27,809 nucleotides of DNA from JALZAH01 sp051000755 (GCA_051000755.1 JBPCNZ010000064.1:1-27809); one strand, 5' to 3'; shown: positions 7,988 through 15,305, counted from the stretch's first letter. Numbers and translations: made by a program. The notes: generated by a model from the sequence alone, not told the origin.

Positions 7988-9001
7988 ATGGCCCCGGCTC
8001 CCCCGCCGTTCCCCCGACCCGTCATCGGCGCCCGGCGCCGGGCCCTGGCCACCGCGCCGCTGCGGGGCCCGGGGCTGGACAAGCTCCGCCACCTCTTCGA
8101 CATCGTCCACGAGCCATGGATCGACCAGACGCCGCTGCGGATCTACAACGCCGGGGAGCTGGCGGCGCGCGTCGACGCCGAGGGGGCGACGGTCCTGGTG
8201 GTGGAGAGCGACCTGGTCAGCGGGCCGGTCCTCGAACGGCCTTTGCTGGCCGTGGCCGCCACCCGGGGGGACCCGACCAACGTGGACGTGGCGGCCGCCA
8301 CCGCCGCGGGCATCCCGGTGCTCTACACGCCGGCGCGCAACGCCGACGCCGTCGCCGAGCTCACCCTCGGCCTGCTGCTGGCCGTGACCCGGGGGATCAC
8401 CGTTGCCGACCATGAGGCCCGTTCGGGGCTCGTGTGGCGGGACGGGACCATTCCTTACCAGCGCTTCCGGGGGTGGGAGCTGGCGGGCCGCCATGTCGCC
8501 CTCATCGGGCTGGGCGCCGTGGGCCGCGCCACCAGGTGGCGCCTCGAGGCTCTGGGCATGACGGTCGAGGCCTACGACCCCTACGTCACCGGCGCCGGTT
8601 CCGACCTCGGGGCCGTGCTCTCCTCCGCCGACGTGGTGTCCGTCCACGCCCCTGCCACCGAGGCGACCCGGGGCATGATCGGATCCGCCCAGTTCGCGGC
8701 CATGCGTCCGGGGACGGTGTTCCTCAACACGGCCCGGGCATCCATCCACGACACCGACGCCTTGGTGGAAGCGCTCACGTCGGGGCACCTGGCGGGAGCC
8801 GGCCTGGACCATGTCGAGGGCGAGGCGCTCCCCGACGGCCATCCGGTGCTGGCGCTGGCCAACGTGGTCCTCACCCCCCACATCGGCGGGGCCACCTGGG
8901 ACACCGAGGGCCGGGGCGCCGCCCTCGTCGCCGACGATCTCGAGCGCCTGCTCGGCGGGGTCGCGCCTCTCCACATCGCCAACCCCGAGGTCCTGCCATG
9001 A
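7988..9001 (+). CDS. D-isomer-specific 2-hydroxyacid dehydrogenase
   Basis: A 337-aa NAD(P)-dependent dehydrogenase interconverting a 2-hydroxy acid and a 2-oxo acid. NAD-binding motif GLGAVGRATRWRLEALG is near residue 170 after LAGRHVALI. Catalytic pieces are an Arg in NTARASIHDTDALVEAL, Glu near EGEALPDGHP and the His of TPHIGGAT. An ATG at 7979 or a GTG at 7952 is also possible in frame; 7952 would overlap the divergent kinase. I prefer 7988 on spacing to CAGTAT. Its stop overlaps the aldolase start (ATGA), so the two are translationally coupled. Confidence 0.88.
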   Translation: MAPAPPPFPRPVIGARRRALATAPLRGPGLDKLRHLFDIVHEPWIDQTPLRIYNAGELAARVDAEGATVLVVESDLVSGPVLERPLLAVAATRGDPTNVDVAAATAAGIPVLYTPARNADAVAELTLGLLLAVTRGITVADHEARSGLVWRDGTIPYQRFRGWELAGRHVALIGLGAVGRATRWRLEALGMTVEAYDPYVTGAGSDLGAVLSSADVVSVHAPATEATRGMIGSAQFAAMRPGTVFLNTARASIHDTDALVEALTSGHLAGAGLDHVEGEALPDGHPVLALANVVLTPHIGGATWDTEGRGAALVADDLERLLGGVAPLHIANPEVLP

Positions 9002-9696
9002 GCGATCCGAAGCCGCCGCCACCAGACGAGATGCCGCCAGACGAGACGCCGCCAGACGAGACGGCCCGGGCCGTCCTCGACGCGGCCAAGGACATGTTGC
9101 ACCGGGGCCTGGTCGAGGGCACCGCCGGCAACATCTCGGCTCGGACCCCCGAGGGGACGATCGTGACCACCCCGTCCTCGGTTGACTACCGGGCCATGAC
9201 CCTCGACGACCTCGTCACCGTCGACCTCGACGGCGCGGTGCTGTCCGCCAGGGACGGCCGCTCACCGACCTCGGAGATCCAGCTCCACCTGGCCTGCTAC
9301 CGGGCCTATGACGACATCTCGTCGGTCATCCATTCCCACCCGGTGTACGCCACCATGTTCGCCGTGAGCCACCAGCCCATACCGGCGTGCATCGACGAGT
9401 TCACCATGTACGTCGGCGGCGACGTCCGCTGCGGCGCCTACGGTGCGTCGGGCAGCGAGGAGCTGGGGAGCAACGCCGTGGCCGCCCTCCGGGACCGGGG
9501 GGCGGCCCTGCTGGCCAACCACGGGATCGTCGCCGTCGGTCCCAGCCCGGCCAAGGTCCTCCACATCATCGCCCTGGTCGAGCGTACCGCCCAGATCGCC
9601 TGGGGAGCCCGGGCTCTGGGCGGACCGATACCGCTGCCGGACAAGGTCAACACCGACTTCGCCGGCGTGTACTCGCTGATGCGCATGCTCCCCTGA
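8998..9696 (+). CDS. class II aldolase / adducin-family protein (fuculose-phosphate aldolase-like)
   Basis: A 232-aa zinc aldolase or epimerase of the AraD/FucA fold. Metal ligands are HSHP (about residue 108) and the distal His of LANHGIVAVG (about 178). Substrate-phosphate blocks GTAGNISAR (~42) and SPTSEIQLH (~92) are clear, so it probably acts on a phosphorylated sugar made by the adjacent kinase. The first ~22 residues are Pro/Asp/Glu-rich and encoded by a 15-bp tandem repeat (9019-9063). The ATG overlaps the dehydrogenase stop by 4 nt. The exact substrate cannot be read from sequence. Confidence 0.88.
   Translation: MSDPKPPPPDEMPPDETPPDETARAVLDAAKDMLHRGLVEGTAGNISARTPEGTIVTTPSSVDYRAMTLDDLVTVDLDGAVLSARDGRSPTSEIQLHLACYRAYDDISSVIHSHPVYATMFAVSHQPIPACIDEFTMYVGGDVRCGAYGASGSEELGSNAVAALRDRGAALLANHGIVAVGPSPAKVLHIIALVERTAQIAWGARALGGPIPLPDKVNTDFAGVYSLMRMLP
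9019..9063 (+). repeat. three tandem 15-bp units encoding PPDE(T/M)
   Basis: Units at 9019-9033, 9034-9048 and 9049-9063 follow the consensus CCGCCAGACGAGACG, with two changes in the first. They code for an acidic Pro-rich N-terminal tail of the aldolase that is not part of the fold, and could vary in copy number between strains. Confidence 0.85.
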
Positions 9697-9718
9697 GGAC
9701 CCGGCCATCAGCCGGCGA

Positions 9719-11281
9719 TCACGGCCCGGCGGGTGGCGGCAACTCCGCCTTGACCACCTTCCCGGTGACGTTGCGGGGCAGATGGTCGACGACGGTGATG
9801 CGCCGCGGCACCTTGTAATCGCTCAGCCGCCCGGCCGCGAAGCGCCCGATGTCAGCAACGACATCGTCCTCGGTCCCCCCGGGGCGCAGCACGACCCAGG
9901 CGGCCACGTCCTCGCCGAGGACGGGATGGTCGACGCCGGCCACCGCCGCCTCGGCGACGGCGGGATGCTCGTAGAGCACGGCCTCCACGTCGGCGGCGTG
10001 GATGTTGTGGCCCCCCCGGATGATGACCTCCTTGGCCCGGCCCACGACATAGACATAGCCGTCGGCGTCGATGCGGGCCAGGTCGCCGGTGTGCAGGCCG
10101 TCGTGGCGCCAGGCTGCGGCGGTGGCGCCGGCGTCGCGGTAGTACTCCCTCTGGCGGCCGGGGAGGTGGATGACGAGCTCACCGACCTGGTCAGCCCCCA
10201 AGCGCTCGCCGTCCTCGCCCACGGTGAAGAACTCGGCGGGGGGCAGGGGGCGGCCCACCGAACCGGAGCGGGCGGCCGCCTCCTCCTTGGGCAGCACGGT
10301 GTAGGCGGGGCCGGCTTCGGTCATCCCGTAGGCGTTCGACACGGCCGCGGCCGGCATCCGTTCGGCCAGGCGGCGCTGGGTGACGGGGGCGAGGGGGGCG
10401 GAACCGACGGCGCACAGCCCGATGCTGGAGAGGTCGGCGGTCCCGAAGCTCGGGTGGGCCAGGAGGATCTCGACCATGGCCGGGACCAGGAACACCATCG
10501 CCGGGCGCCGCTCCGCCACCACGGCCAGCCACGTCCCGGCGTCGAAGCGGGGCAGGTACAGGGCGGTCATGCCCAGCTTCATGGGGTTGTCGATGGCGGT
10601 GAGGCCGGCGAAGGTGAACAACGGCGAGCACGACAGCCACCCGGCCCCGTTCCACCCCGGGAGGCCGGTGGGGATGAGCGACGCGTTCCCGTAGCGGACG
10701 ACGACCCCCTTGGGGCGCCCGGTGGTCCCCGACGTGTAGACGATATCGGCCAGGTCGTCCTCGCCGACGGGGACCTGGACGGGGACGCCATTGCCCGAAC
10801 CCAGCAACTCGTCCCAGGCCATGCGCCCCTGGGCCCGGTGGTGGGCGGAGGCGTCGCCGACTCCGACGATCAGGGGAATGGGCGACCGCGAGGAGCCGGC
10901 GCCGCCGGTGGTGCCCGCCCTCTCCCACGCGTCGAGCAGACCGGTGTCGGCGATGAGCGCCCGCACCCCGGCGTGGGCCAGGATGCCGGTGGCCTCGGCC
11001 GGCACCGAGCGGGTGTTGACGGGCACGGCGACGGCTCCGGCCCGGTGGATGGCGACATAGGCCACCACCCATGTGGTCGCCGCTGTTCCCGGCAGGTACA
11101 GCCCTACCCGGTCCCCTTTGGCCACACCCGCGTTCTGCAGGCCGGCCGCGGCTCGGTCGGCGGCGGCGGACCAGGCCGAGAAGCTCAGCTTGTCGCCGGA
11201 GCCGACGTCGACGAAACCGATCTCCGAGGCGAACGGATCGGCCATCAAGCGGAGCTGGTCGGTGGTGATCACGGCCGGCAC
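9719..11281 (-). CDS. AMP-dependent acyl-CoA synthetase / ligase (ANL superfamily)
   Basis: A 520-aa adenylate-forming enzyme that activates a carboxylic acid to its CoA thioester. The phosphate-binding motif is YTSGTTGRPKGV (about residue 187), A5 is NAYGMTEAGP, A7/A8 are HTGDLARIDADGY and VGRAKEVIIRGG, and the catalytic lysine motif is NVTGKVVK near the C-terminus. The substrate is unknown; the family includes medium- and long-chain acyl-CoA ligases. GTG 11281 follows the upstream small gene's stop by 3 nt, so the two form an operon. The gene converges on the aldolase with a 22-bp gap. Confidence 0.9.
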   Translation of the reverse strand: MPAVITTDQLRLMADPFASEIGFVDVGSGDKLSFSAWSAAADRAAAGLQNAGVAKGDRVGLYLPGTAATTWVVAYVAIHRAGAVAVPVNTRSVPAEATGILAHAGVRALIADTGLLDAWERAGTTGGAGSSRSPIPLIVGVGDASAHHRAQGRMAWDELLGSGNGVPVQVPVGEDDLADIVYTSGTTGRPKGVVVRYGNASLIPTGLPGWNGAGWLSCSPLFTFAGLTAIDNPMKLGMTALYLPRFDAGTWLAVVAERRPAMVFLVPAMVEILLAHPSFGTADLSSIGLCAVGSAPLAPVTQRRLAERMPAAAVSNAYGMTEAGPAYTVLPKEEAAARSGSVGRPLPPAEFFTVGEDGERLGADQVGELVIHLPGRQREYYRDAGATAAAWRHDGLHTGDLARIDADGYVYVVGRAKEVIIRGGHNIHAADVEAVLYEHPAVAEAAVAGVDHPVLGEDVAAWVVLRPGGTEDDVVADIGRFAAGRLSDYKVPRRITVVDHLPRNVTGKVVKAELPPPAGP

Positions 11282-11284
11282 CGC

Positions 11285-11485
11285 TCAGGCAGGCAGGTCC
11301 CGGCCGTCCGAGGACCGGTGCTCGACGGGGGCTCCCTCGTCGCGAGCGTGCTCCTCGCGCTCGTCGGAGTCGGCCAGGATGGCCTCGGCCTGGGCCTCGG
11401 GGTCGGTGTTGCCTGCGACCAGCTCCTCGGGCTCCAGCTCGCTGGCCCGTTCTTCCCGGCGTCGCTCGTCGTTGCTGTCTGGCAC
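11285..11485 (-). CDS. small acidic hypothetical protein, 66 aa
   Basis: Not recognised with certainty. It reads from a GTG at 11485 and is very rich in Glu and Asp (about a third of the residues), with the core EELVAGNTDPEAQAEAILADSDE and no Cys or membrane segment. It is likely soluble and partly helical or disordered. The start is supported by TACCGT 7 nt upstream (leaderless pattern). Its stop is 3 nt before the acyl-CoA ligase start, implying co-transcription. A longer reading of the same frame runs upstream across the AlaX gene and is a GC-driven shadow. Confidence 0.6.
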   Translation of the reverse strand: MPDSNDERRREERASELEPEELVAGNTDPEAQAEAILADSDEREEHARDEGAPVEHRSSDGRDLPA

Positions 11486-11492
11486 GCCTCCG

Positions 11493-11498
11493 ACGGTA
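11493..11498 (-). promoter_or_regulatory. -10 box TACCGT, leaderless start of the 66-aa gene
   Basis: TACCGT, 7 nt, then GTG 11485. It probably drives both the small gene and the acyl-CoA ligase. Confidence 0.45.
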
Positions 11499-11517
11499 GC
11501 GGCCGGGCCGCACCGGG

Positions 11518-11523
11518 AAGAAT
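11518..11523 (+). promoter_or_regulatory. -10-like box AAGAAT for alaX
   Basis: AAGAAT, 7 nt, then ATG 11531, with no Shine-Dalgarno visible. Position 1 of TANNNT is A rather than T. It sits back to back with the divergent TACCGT box. Confidence 0.3.
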
Positions 11524-11530
11524 CCCCGGT

Positions 11531-12244
11531 ATGGCTGACACCGAGCTGCTCTACCTGCGCGACGCCTACCTCCGGACGTTCCCGGCAACCGTCGTGGCCG
11601 TCGACGGCGACGACCGCATCGCCCTCGACCGGACCGCCTTCTACCCCACGGGTGGCGGCCAGCCCCATGACACCGGCTCCCTCGGTGGCCTGGCGGTGAC
11701 CGAGGTCGCCAAGGTGGGCACCACCGTTTGGCACCGGGTGGACGGCGGTCCGTTGCCGGCCGTCGGTGCCCGGGTCGAAGGCGAGGTGGCCTGGGAGCGC
11801 CGCCACGCCCTGATGCGCACCCATACGGCGTTGCACGTCCTGTGCGGGGTCATCTGGAACGAGTGGGCCACGGCGGTGACAGGGGGCAACATGGAACCCC
11901 TCGCGGCCCGGATGGACTTCGAGTTCGACCCCCTGCCCGAAGGCTTCGGTCCCCGGGTGGAGGAGGCGGTCAACGCCGAGCTGGCCGCGGCCCGCCCCAT
12001 CGTCGTGTCCTTCCTGCCCCGGGCCGACGCGGTGCTCGACGAGGGCCTGATCCGCACCAAGGTCAGCCTGGTGCCCGAGACGGTGGCCGAGGTAAGGGTG
12101 GTCGACATCGTCGGTCTCGACAAGCAGGCCGACGGCGGCACGCACGTCCGTTCCACCGACGAGGTCGGTCGGGTCCGGGTCGTCAAGACCGAGTCGAAGG
12201 GCAAAGGTAACAAGAGGATCCGGCTGCAGATCCTCGACGGCTAG
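11531..12244 (+). CDS. alaX: alanyl-tRNA editing protein (AlaX-type, tRNA_SAD domain)
   Basis: A 237-aa free-standing editing protein expected to deacylate mischarged tRNA-Ala. It has the AlaRS editing-domain layout: an N-terminal beta-barrel with FYPTGGGQPHD (~37-47), then the zinc motif HTALH (H-x3-H, ~98-102), and a second zinc block QADGGTHV near residue 200. The usual C-x3-H of that block is D-x3-H here, so one zinc ligand differs from well-studied archaeal AlaX. This may be normal for the subfamily. The stop lies in the palindrome CTAG, shared with the convergent ligD stop. Confidence 0.88.
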   Translation: MADTELLYLRDAYLRTFPATVVAVDGDDRIALDRTAFYPTGGGQPHDTGSLGGLAVTEVAKVGTTVWHRVDGGPLPAVGARVEGEVAWERRHALMRTHTALHVLCGVIWNEWATAVTGGNMEPLAARMDFEFDPLPEGFGPRVEEAVNAELAAARPIVVSFLPRADAVLDEGLIRTKVSLVPETVAEVRVVDIVGLDKQADGGTHVRSTDEVGRVRVVKTESKGKGNKRIRLQILDG

Positions 12245-13794
12245 ATCCCGGTCTCCCGGCGCACTTCACGCGGCTCCTTGTCCTCCCGCAGCCCGTCGAA
12301 GCTGGGGTGACGGAGCCGGCCGTCGGAGGTCCACTCGGTGAACGAGACCGCCGCCACCAGCTCGGGCCGGCTCCAATGGGAGCCCTTCACCGGCACCGGG
12401 TCGGCGAACGGCGACCGCTCGGTGCCCAAGCCGTCCAGGCGGGCCCGCAGGGACCGCAACTCGGCTTCGTTGAACCCGGTGCCGACCTTGCCCGCGTACC
12501 GCAGCGACCCACCGTCGTCGTAGTACCCGAGAATCAGGGCGCCGAGACCGCTGCGACTGCCCGACGGATCGGTCCACCCGCCGACAACGAGCTCCTGGCT
12601 GGCGGAGCACTTCAGCTTCAGCCAGTCACCGGAGCGACCGGCGTGGTAGATGGAGTCGGCCCGCTTGGCCACCAGCCCCTCCCACCCCGAACGGCAGGCG
12701 TCGGTGAGCATCTGGTCCGGGTCGCCGTCCAAGGGGTCCACCGTCCGGACCGGCTCGGGGGCGCCCTGAAGGGCCTGGGCCAGGAGCCGTTTGCGGTCCG
12801 CCAGCGGGAGTCCGGTCGTGTCCCGCCCGAGCAGTTGGAGAAGATCGAAGGCGCAATAGATCGGCTCGCTCCCCTTCCCCCGCTGGAGCAGGCCGAAGCT
12901 CGTTCGCTCGCCGTCGAAGGCGACGATCTCGCCGTCGATGGTGAAGGATCCGGCGGCCACGTTGCCGAGGGCACGGACCACGCCGGGGAAGCGGTGGGTG
13001 AAGCGCTGGTGGTTGCGGGACCACAGCTCCACGTCGTCCCCGTTGCGCACGGCGATGGTGCGCAGGCCGTCCAGCTTGCGCTCGTAGAGCCAATCGGCCC
13101 GATCCCCCCGGGTCCGGTGATCGGTGACCTTGGCCGCCTGGGCCAGCATCGGCGCCTGCCAGGTGGCCCGGTCGGAGGTCCACTGGGGGACATCGCCGGG
13201 GTGGGCGGCGACATCGTCGATGCTCCGGCCCGTCGTGACCGAGTCCGGCTCGGCGGTGACGACGTCGCGGGTCGGGTCGGCCTGCTCGTCGTTGCGCTTG
13301 ACGAGGATCCACGACTCCTTCTTCCCGCCGCCCGTGCGGGTGAACGCCCAACCGCCGCGCAGCTTCGAACCATCCAGCCACACGGAGAGATGCCCGGCCC
13401 GGACCGCCTCGCCGACAGGGACGGGCTGACCCTTGCGTTCCGTCAGGTTGCGGTAGGTGCCCTCATCCCAGACGATGACCGCACCGCCGCCGTACTCCTT
13501 CGCCGGAATGGTTCCCTCGAAGTCGCGGTAGTCGAGGGGGTGGTCCTCGACGTGGACGGCGAGGCGTTTGGTGCCCGGGTCGTACGAGGGCCCCTTGGGC
13601 ACGGCCCAGGACACGAGCACGCCGTCCACCTCCAGGCGCACGTCGTAGTGCAGGCGGCTGGCCGCGTGCTTCTGGACCACGAAGCGGGGCTGGTCGGCGC
13701 CGTCCTGCTCGCCCTCCCCCGACGGCTCGGCCGTGCGATCGAAGCGGCGTTTCCCCCGGTAGTCGGCGAGTCGGTCACCTGCCTGGTCGGCCAC
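12241..13794 (-). CDS. ligD: LigD-type 3'-phosphoesterase + ATP-dependent DNA ligase
   Basis: A 517-aa non-homologous end-joining type enzyme. The N-terminal phosphoesterase domain (about 35-165) has FVVQKHAASRLHYDVRLE, SWAVPKGPSYDP and HVEDHPLDYRDFEGTIP. The ligase domain (about 215-500) starts at PMLAQ and carries the nucleotidyl-lysine motif ERKLDGLR, then WSRN, DGEIVAFD, EGLVAKR, WLKLKC and an OB-fold. The LigD polymerase domain is absent and no ku gene is in the window. The GTG start is fixed by an in-frame TAG 12 nt upstream and by TAGCCT 6 nt before it (leaderless). It converges on alaX with overlapping stop codons. Confidence 0.92.
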   Translation of the reverse strand: MADQAGDRLADYRGKRRFDRTAEPSGEGEQDGADQPRFVVQKHAASRLHYDVRLEVDGVLVSWAVPKGPSYDPGTKRLAVHVEDHPLDYRDFEGTIPAKEYGGGAVIVWDEGTYRNLTERKGQPVPVGEAVRAGHLSVWLDGSKLRGGWAFTRTGGGKKESWILVKRNDEQADPTRDVVTAEPDSVTTGRSIDDVAAHPGDVPQWTSDRATWQAPMLAQAAKVTDHRTRGDRADWLYERKLDGLRTIAVRNGDDVELWSRNHQRFTHRFPGVVRALGNVAAGSFTIDGEIVAFDGERTSFGLLQRGKGSEPIYCAFDLLQLLGRDTTGLPLADRKRLLAQALQGAPEPVRTVDPLDGDPDQMLTDACRSGWEGLVAKRADSIYHAGRSGDWLKLKCSASQELVVGGWTDPSGSRSGLGALILGYYDDGGSLRYAGKVGTGFNEAELRSLRARLDGLGTERSPFADPVPVKGSHWSRPELVAAVSFTEWTSDGRLRHPSFDGLREDKEPREVRRETGI

Positions 13795-13800
13795 CAGCCC

Positions 13801-13806
13801 AGGCTA
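13801..13806 (-). promoter_or_regulatory. -10 box TAGCCT, leaderless ligD start
   Basis: TAGCCT, exactly 6 nt, then GTG 13794. An in-frame stop inside the box rules out an earlier start. Confidence 0.5.
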
Positions 13807-13875
13807 CGGCCCGCTCCGGGCCCTCACCGCCATCGGTGACCGGCCACGGTCCCACGGCCGCCACGTGGGGGCGTA

Positions 13876-13959
13876 GGATCACCTCCTTCGGCGGCCCCTT
13901 CACCTCACGGTGAGGCGGTTGGCCGCTGCACCCCCCGGCGCTGCCCCGCCGGGGGGTGC
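13876..13959 (+). other. possible structured RNA or regulatory region between ligD and the methyltransferase
   Basis: This gene-free stretch has three ordered parts. GGATCACCTCCTT (13876-13888) equals the conserved 3' end of 16S rRNA; on the other strand it is a maximal Shine-Dalgarno sequence, but no start lies at a proper distance. Next is an outer stem CGGCGGCC/GGCCGCTG (13889-13896 with 13921-13928, one GU pair) enclosing CCTCA-CGG-TGAGG (903-915 of 13.xxx). Last is a perfect 13-bp hairpin (13928-13959). TAGGAT at 13874-13879 could act as a -10. Transcription is not shown. Confidence 0.3.
13928..13959. terminator. strong GC hairpin, likely terminator
   Basis: GCACCCCCCGGCG (13928-13940) and its exact reverse complement (13947-13959) flank a 6-nt loop. 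It is immediately after the methyltransferase stop on the minus strand. There is no T-run on either side, so it would be a non-canonical terminator of the kind common in high-GC actinobacteria. Confidence 0.6.
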
Positions 13960-13960
13960 C

Positions 13961-14605
13961 TCATTGCAGGGTCCCCTCCACCACGGCGACGTGGCCGCCC
14001 AGGCACCGCTGGCGGCGCACGCCGGCGAGGTCGACCGCCGCCCGCCGATCGGGCCGGCGGGCAGGGTCCGAGCCGCCCAAGCGGCACAGGAACCGCCACA
14101 GCGGGTTGAGGACAGCGCCGGTCCCTCCGGCCAAGGCCAGATCGACGACCGCGACCCGGGTTCGGGGTGCCAGCGAGGTGATCTCCTGCCAGGCCTCCTC
14201 CTCTCGGGCCATGACCGACAGGGCGTAGGCGGCGACCACGGCGACCACGGACGACGGGTCGATGCCCGAGCGGGCCAGAGCGTCGGACAACCGGTCGGCG
14301 TCGGCGTGGACCAGGGTGACGTTGGACCATCCGTGGCGCCGGGCCCGGCGGCCGGCCCGGGCGAGCATCGCCGTGCTGCTGTCCACGCCCACGATGCGCC
14401 CGGAGGCACCGACCGCGCCCTGCAACCAACCGAAGCTCAGGCCCGTCCCGCAGCCGACGTCGAGGACCGTCTCACCGGGCTTCAGGGCCAACAGGTCGAT
14501 GGCCAGCCGCCGAGGTGCCCGGTAGAGGAACCGCTCGAAGGAGAGCAGGTCGTAGACGGCGGCCCCTCGGCCGTAGCGATCGAAGGGGTCCCGGCCGGCT
14601 GCCAT
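13961..14605 (-). CDS. class I SAM-dependent methyltransferase
   Basis: A 214-aa methyltransferase of the UbiE/MenG-like class. It opens with DPFDRYGRGAAVYDLLSF, then motif I ETVLDVGCGTGLSFGWL (about residues 47-63), the acidic end of strand 2 IVGVDSS, and HADADRLSDAL at motif II. Methyl acceptor unknown; the family includes quinone and lipid methyltransferases. ATG 14605 has TACGCT 6 nt upstream (leaderless). It is divergent from the 87-aa gene and ends at the strong hairpin at 13928-13959. Confidence 0.85.
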   Translation of the reverse strand: MAAGRDPFDRYGRGAAVYDLLSFERFLYRAPRRLAIDLLALKPGETVLDVGCGTGLSFGWLQGAVGASGRIVGVDSSTAMLARAGRRARRHGWSNVTLVHADADRLSDALARSGIDPSSVVAVVAAYALSVMAREEEAWQEITSLAPRTRVAVVDLALAGGTGAVLNPLWRFLCRLGGSDPARRPDRRAAVDLAGVRRQRCLGGHVAVVEGTLQ

Positions 14606-14611
14606 CACCGC

Positions 14612-14617
14612 AGCGTA
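14612..14617 (-). promoter_or_regulatory. -10 box TACGCT, leaderless methyltransferase start
   Basis: TACGCT, 6 nt, then ATG 14605. Confidence 0.5.
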
Positions 14618-14643
14618 GGGGGCCGGCCGTCGGCTCCCTGGAG

Positions 14644-14649
14644 TACGGT
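14644..14649 (+). promoter_or_regulatory. -10 box TACGGT, leaderless start of the 87-aa gene
   Basis: TACGGT, 6 nt, then ATG 14656; it forms a divergent pair with the methyltransferase box 26 bp away. Confidence 0.5.
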
Positions 14650-14655
14650 CATCGG

Positions 14656-14919
14656 ATGGTCGAGCGGCAGCATTTCGGCGTGGGCGCAGAGAAGACCAGG
14701 GTCTCCGGCGGTGGCAGCTTGGGCAAGCGGGGCACGGCCCGGCGGGTCTCGCCCAACGACCAGTTTCCCCAGCACGCCGTCGACATCGACGGCTACACCC
14801 TCTGCCGCTCGGAGCGGTGGCCGTCCGCCTCGACGTTCCCCGATCTCGACTGGGAGGACTCGGCGCCACAGGCCCGCTGCCCGGACTGCACGTCCGAATA
14901 CGACGCGTTGCCGCGCTGA
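14656..14919 (+). CDS. hypothetical protein, 87 aa, possible zinc-ribbon half-site
   Basis: Not recognised. The protein has a Gly/Arg-rich N-terminal half (SGGGSLGKRGTARRVSPND) and three cysteines: one in YTLCRSERW (~residue 50) and a pair in ARCPDCTSEYD near the C-terminus. The C-x2-C could be half a zinc ribbon or a redox pair. The length and the start are supported by the leaderless -10 spacing. It lies between a methyltransferase (divergent) and another small gene (same strand). Confidence 0.6.
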   Translation: MVERQHFGVGAEKTRVSGGGSLGKRGTARRVSPNDQFPQHAVDIDGYTLCRSERWPSASTFPDLDWEDSAPQARCPDCTSEYDALPR

Positions 14920-14954
14920 AGGCACGCCGGGCCCGCCAGCGGGCCGGGTCGGGG

Positions 14955-14960
14955 TAAGGT
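14955..14960 (+). promoter_or_regulatory. -10 box TAAGGT upstream of the 91-aa gene
   Basis: TAAGGT lies 69 nt before ATG 15030. It would give a leader of about 60 nt that includes GAGAGG, a ribosome site 6 nt from the ATG. The in-frame GTG at 14964 is only 3 nt from the box and so is less likely as the start. Confidence 0.35.
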
Positions 14961-15029
14961 TGGGTGACGACGCGCGGCATCGACGTACCGATCACCCTTG
15001 CGCCCCTGGCTCGTCAGAGAGAGGCCACG

Positions 15030-15305
15030 ATGCTCACAGCCGTCCAACGGGCGGCGATACTCGGGTTCGCTGTTGAACCTGACGCCGAATCATCGACGAT
15101 GACCGACGAAGACATCTGGTACGGCTTCCTGTCGTCTCTGTTTGGCGCGGGCAAGACGCTCAAGGACCTGAAGTTGAGCCCGGCCCAGACACCCGAGATC
15201 ATGGCCTGCCTGCGCCGTGCGCCGTCGGTCGCTCCCCGCAAGTTCAACCGGGGCCGCGAACGCTTCGTGCGCTCCTCGCCCAACGTCGCCCTACCCTCGG
15301 ACTGA
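15030..15305 (+). CDS. hypothetical protein, 91 aa
   Basis: Not recognised. It is a soluble-looking protein with no Cys-rich site, signal or membrane segment, apart from one Cys in EIMACLRR. The N-terminal half is acidic (EPDAESSTMTDEDIWYGF) and the C-terminal third is strongly basic (APRKFNRGRERFVR). The phrase GAGKT occurs but is not set in a Walker A context (no preceding GxxxxGK layout). ATG 15030 is chosen for its ribosome site GAGAGG; starting at GTG 14964 would add 22 residues. It converges on the putA pseudogene with a 38-bp gap. Confidence 0.55.
   Translation: MLTAVQRAAILGFAVEPDAESSTMTDEDIWYGFLSSLFGAGKTLKDLKLSPAQTPEIMACLRRAPSVAPRKFNRGRERFVRSSPNVALPSD

Noticed and set aside
9782..11530. 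Open frame running upstream of alaX opposite the acyl-CoA ligase, in frame with alaX
   Set aside because: It is the antisense of the ligase and is low in recognisable content; AlaX homology begins at ATG 11531, which has a suitable upstream box.
13876..13888. End of a 16S rRNA gene
   Set aside because: Only 13 nt match; the preceding bases do not resemble helix 45 of 16S rRNA.
15163..15180. Walker A motif (GAGKT) in the 91-aa protein
   Set aside because: The first Gly of G-x4-G-K-T is not in place, and no Walker B or NTPase fold fits in 91 residues.
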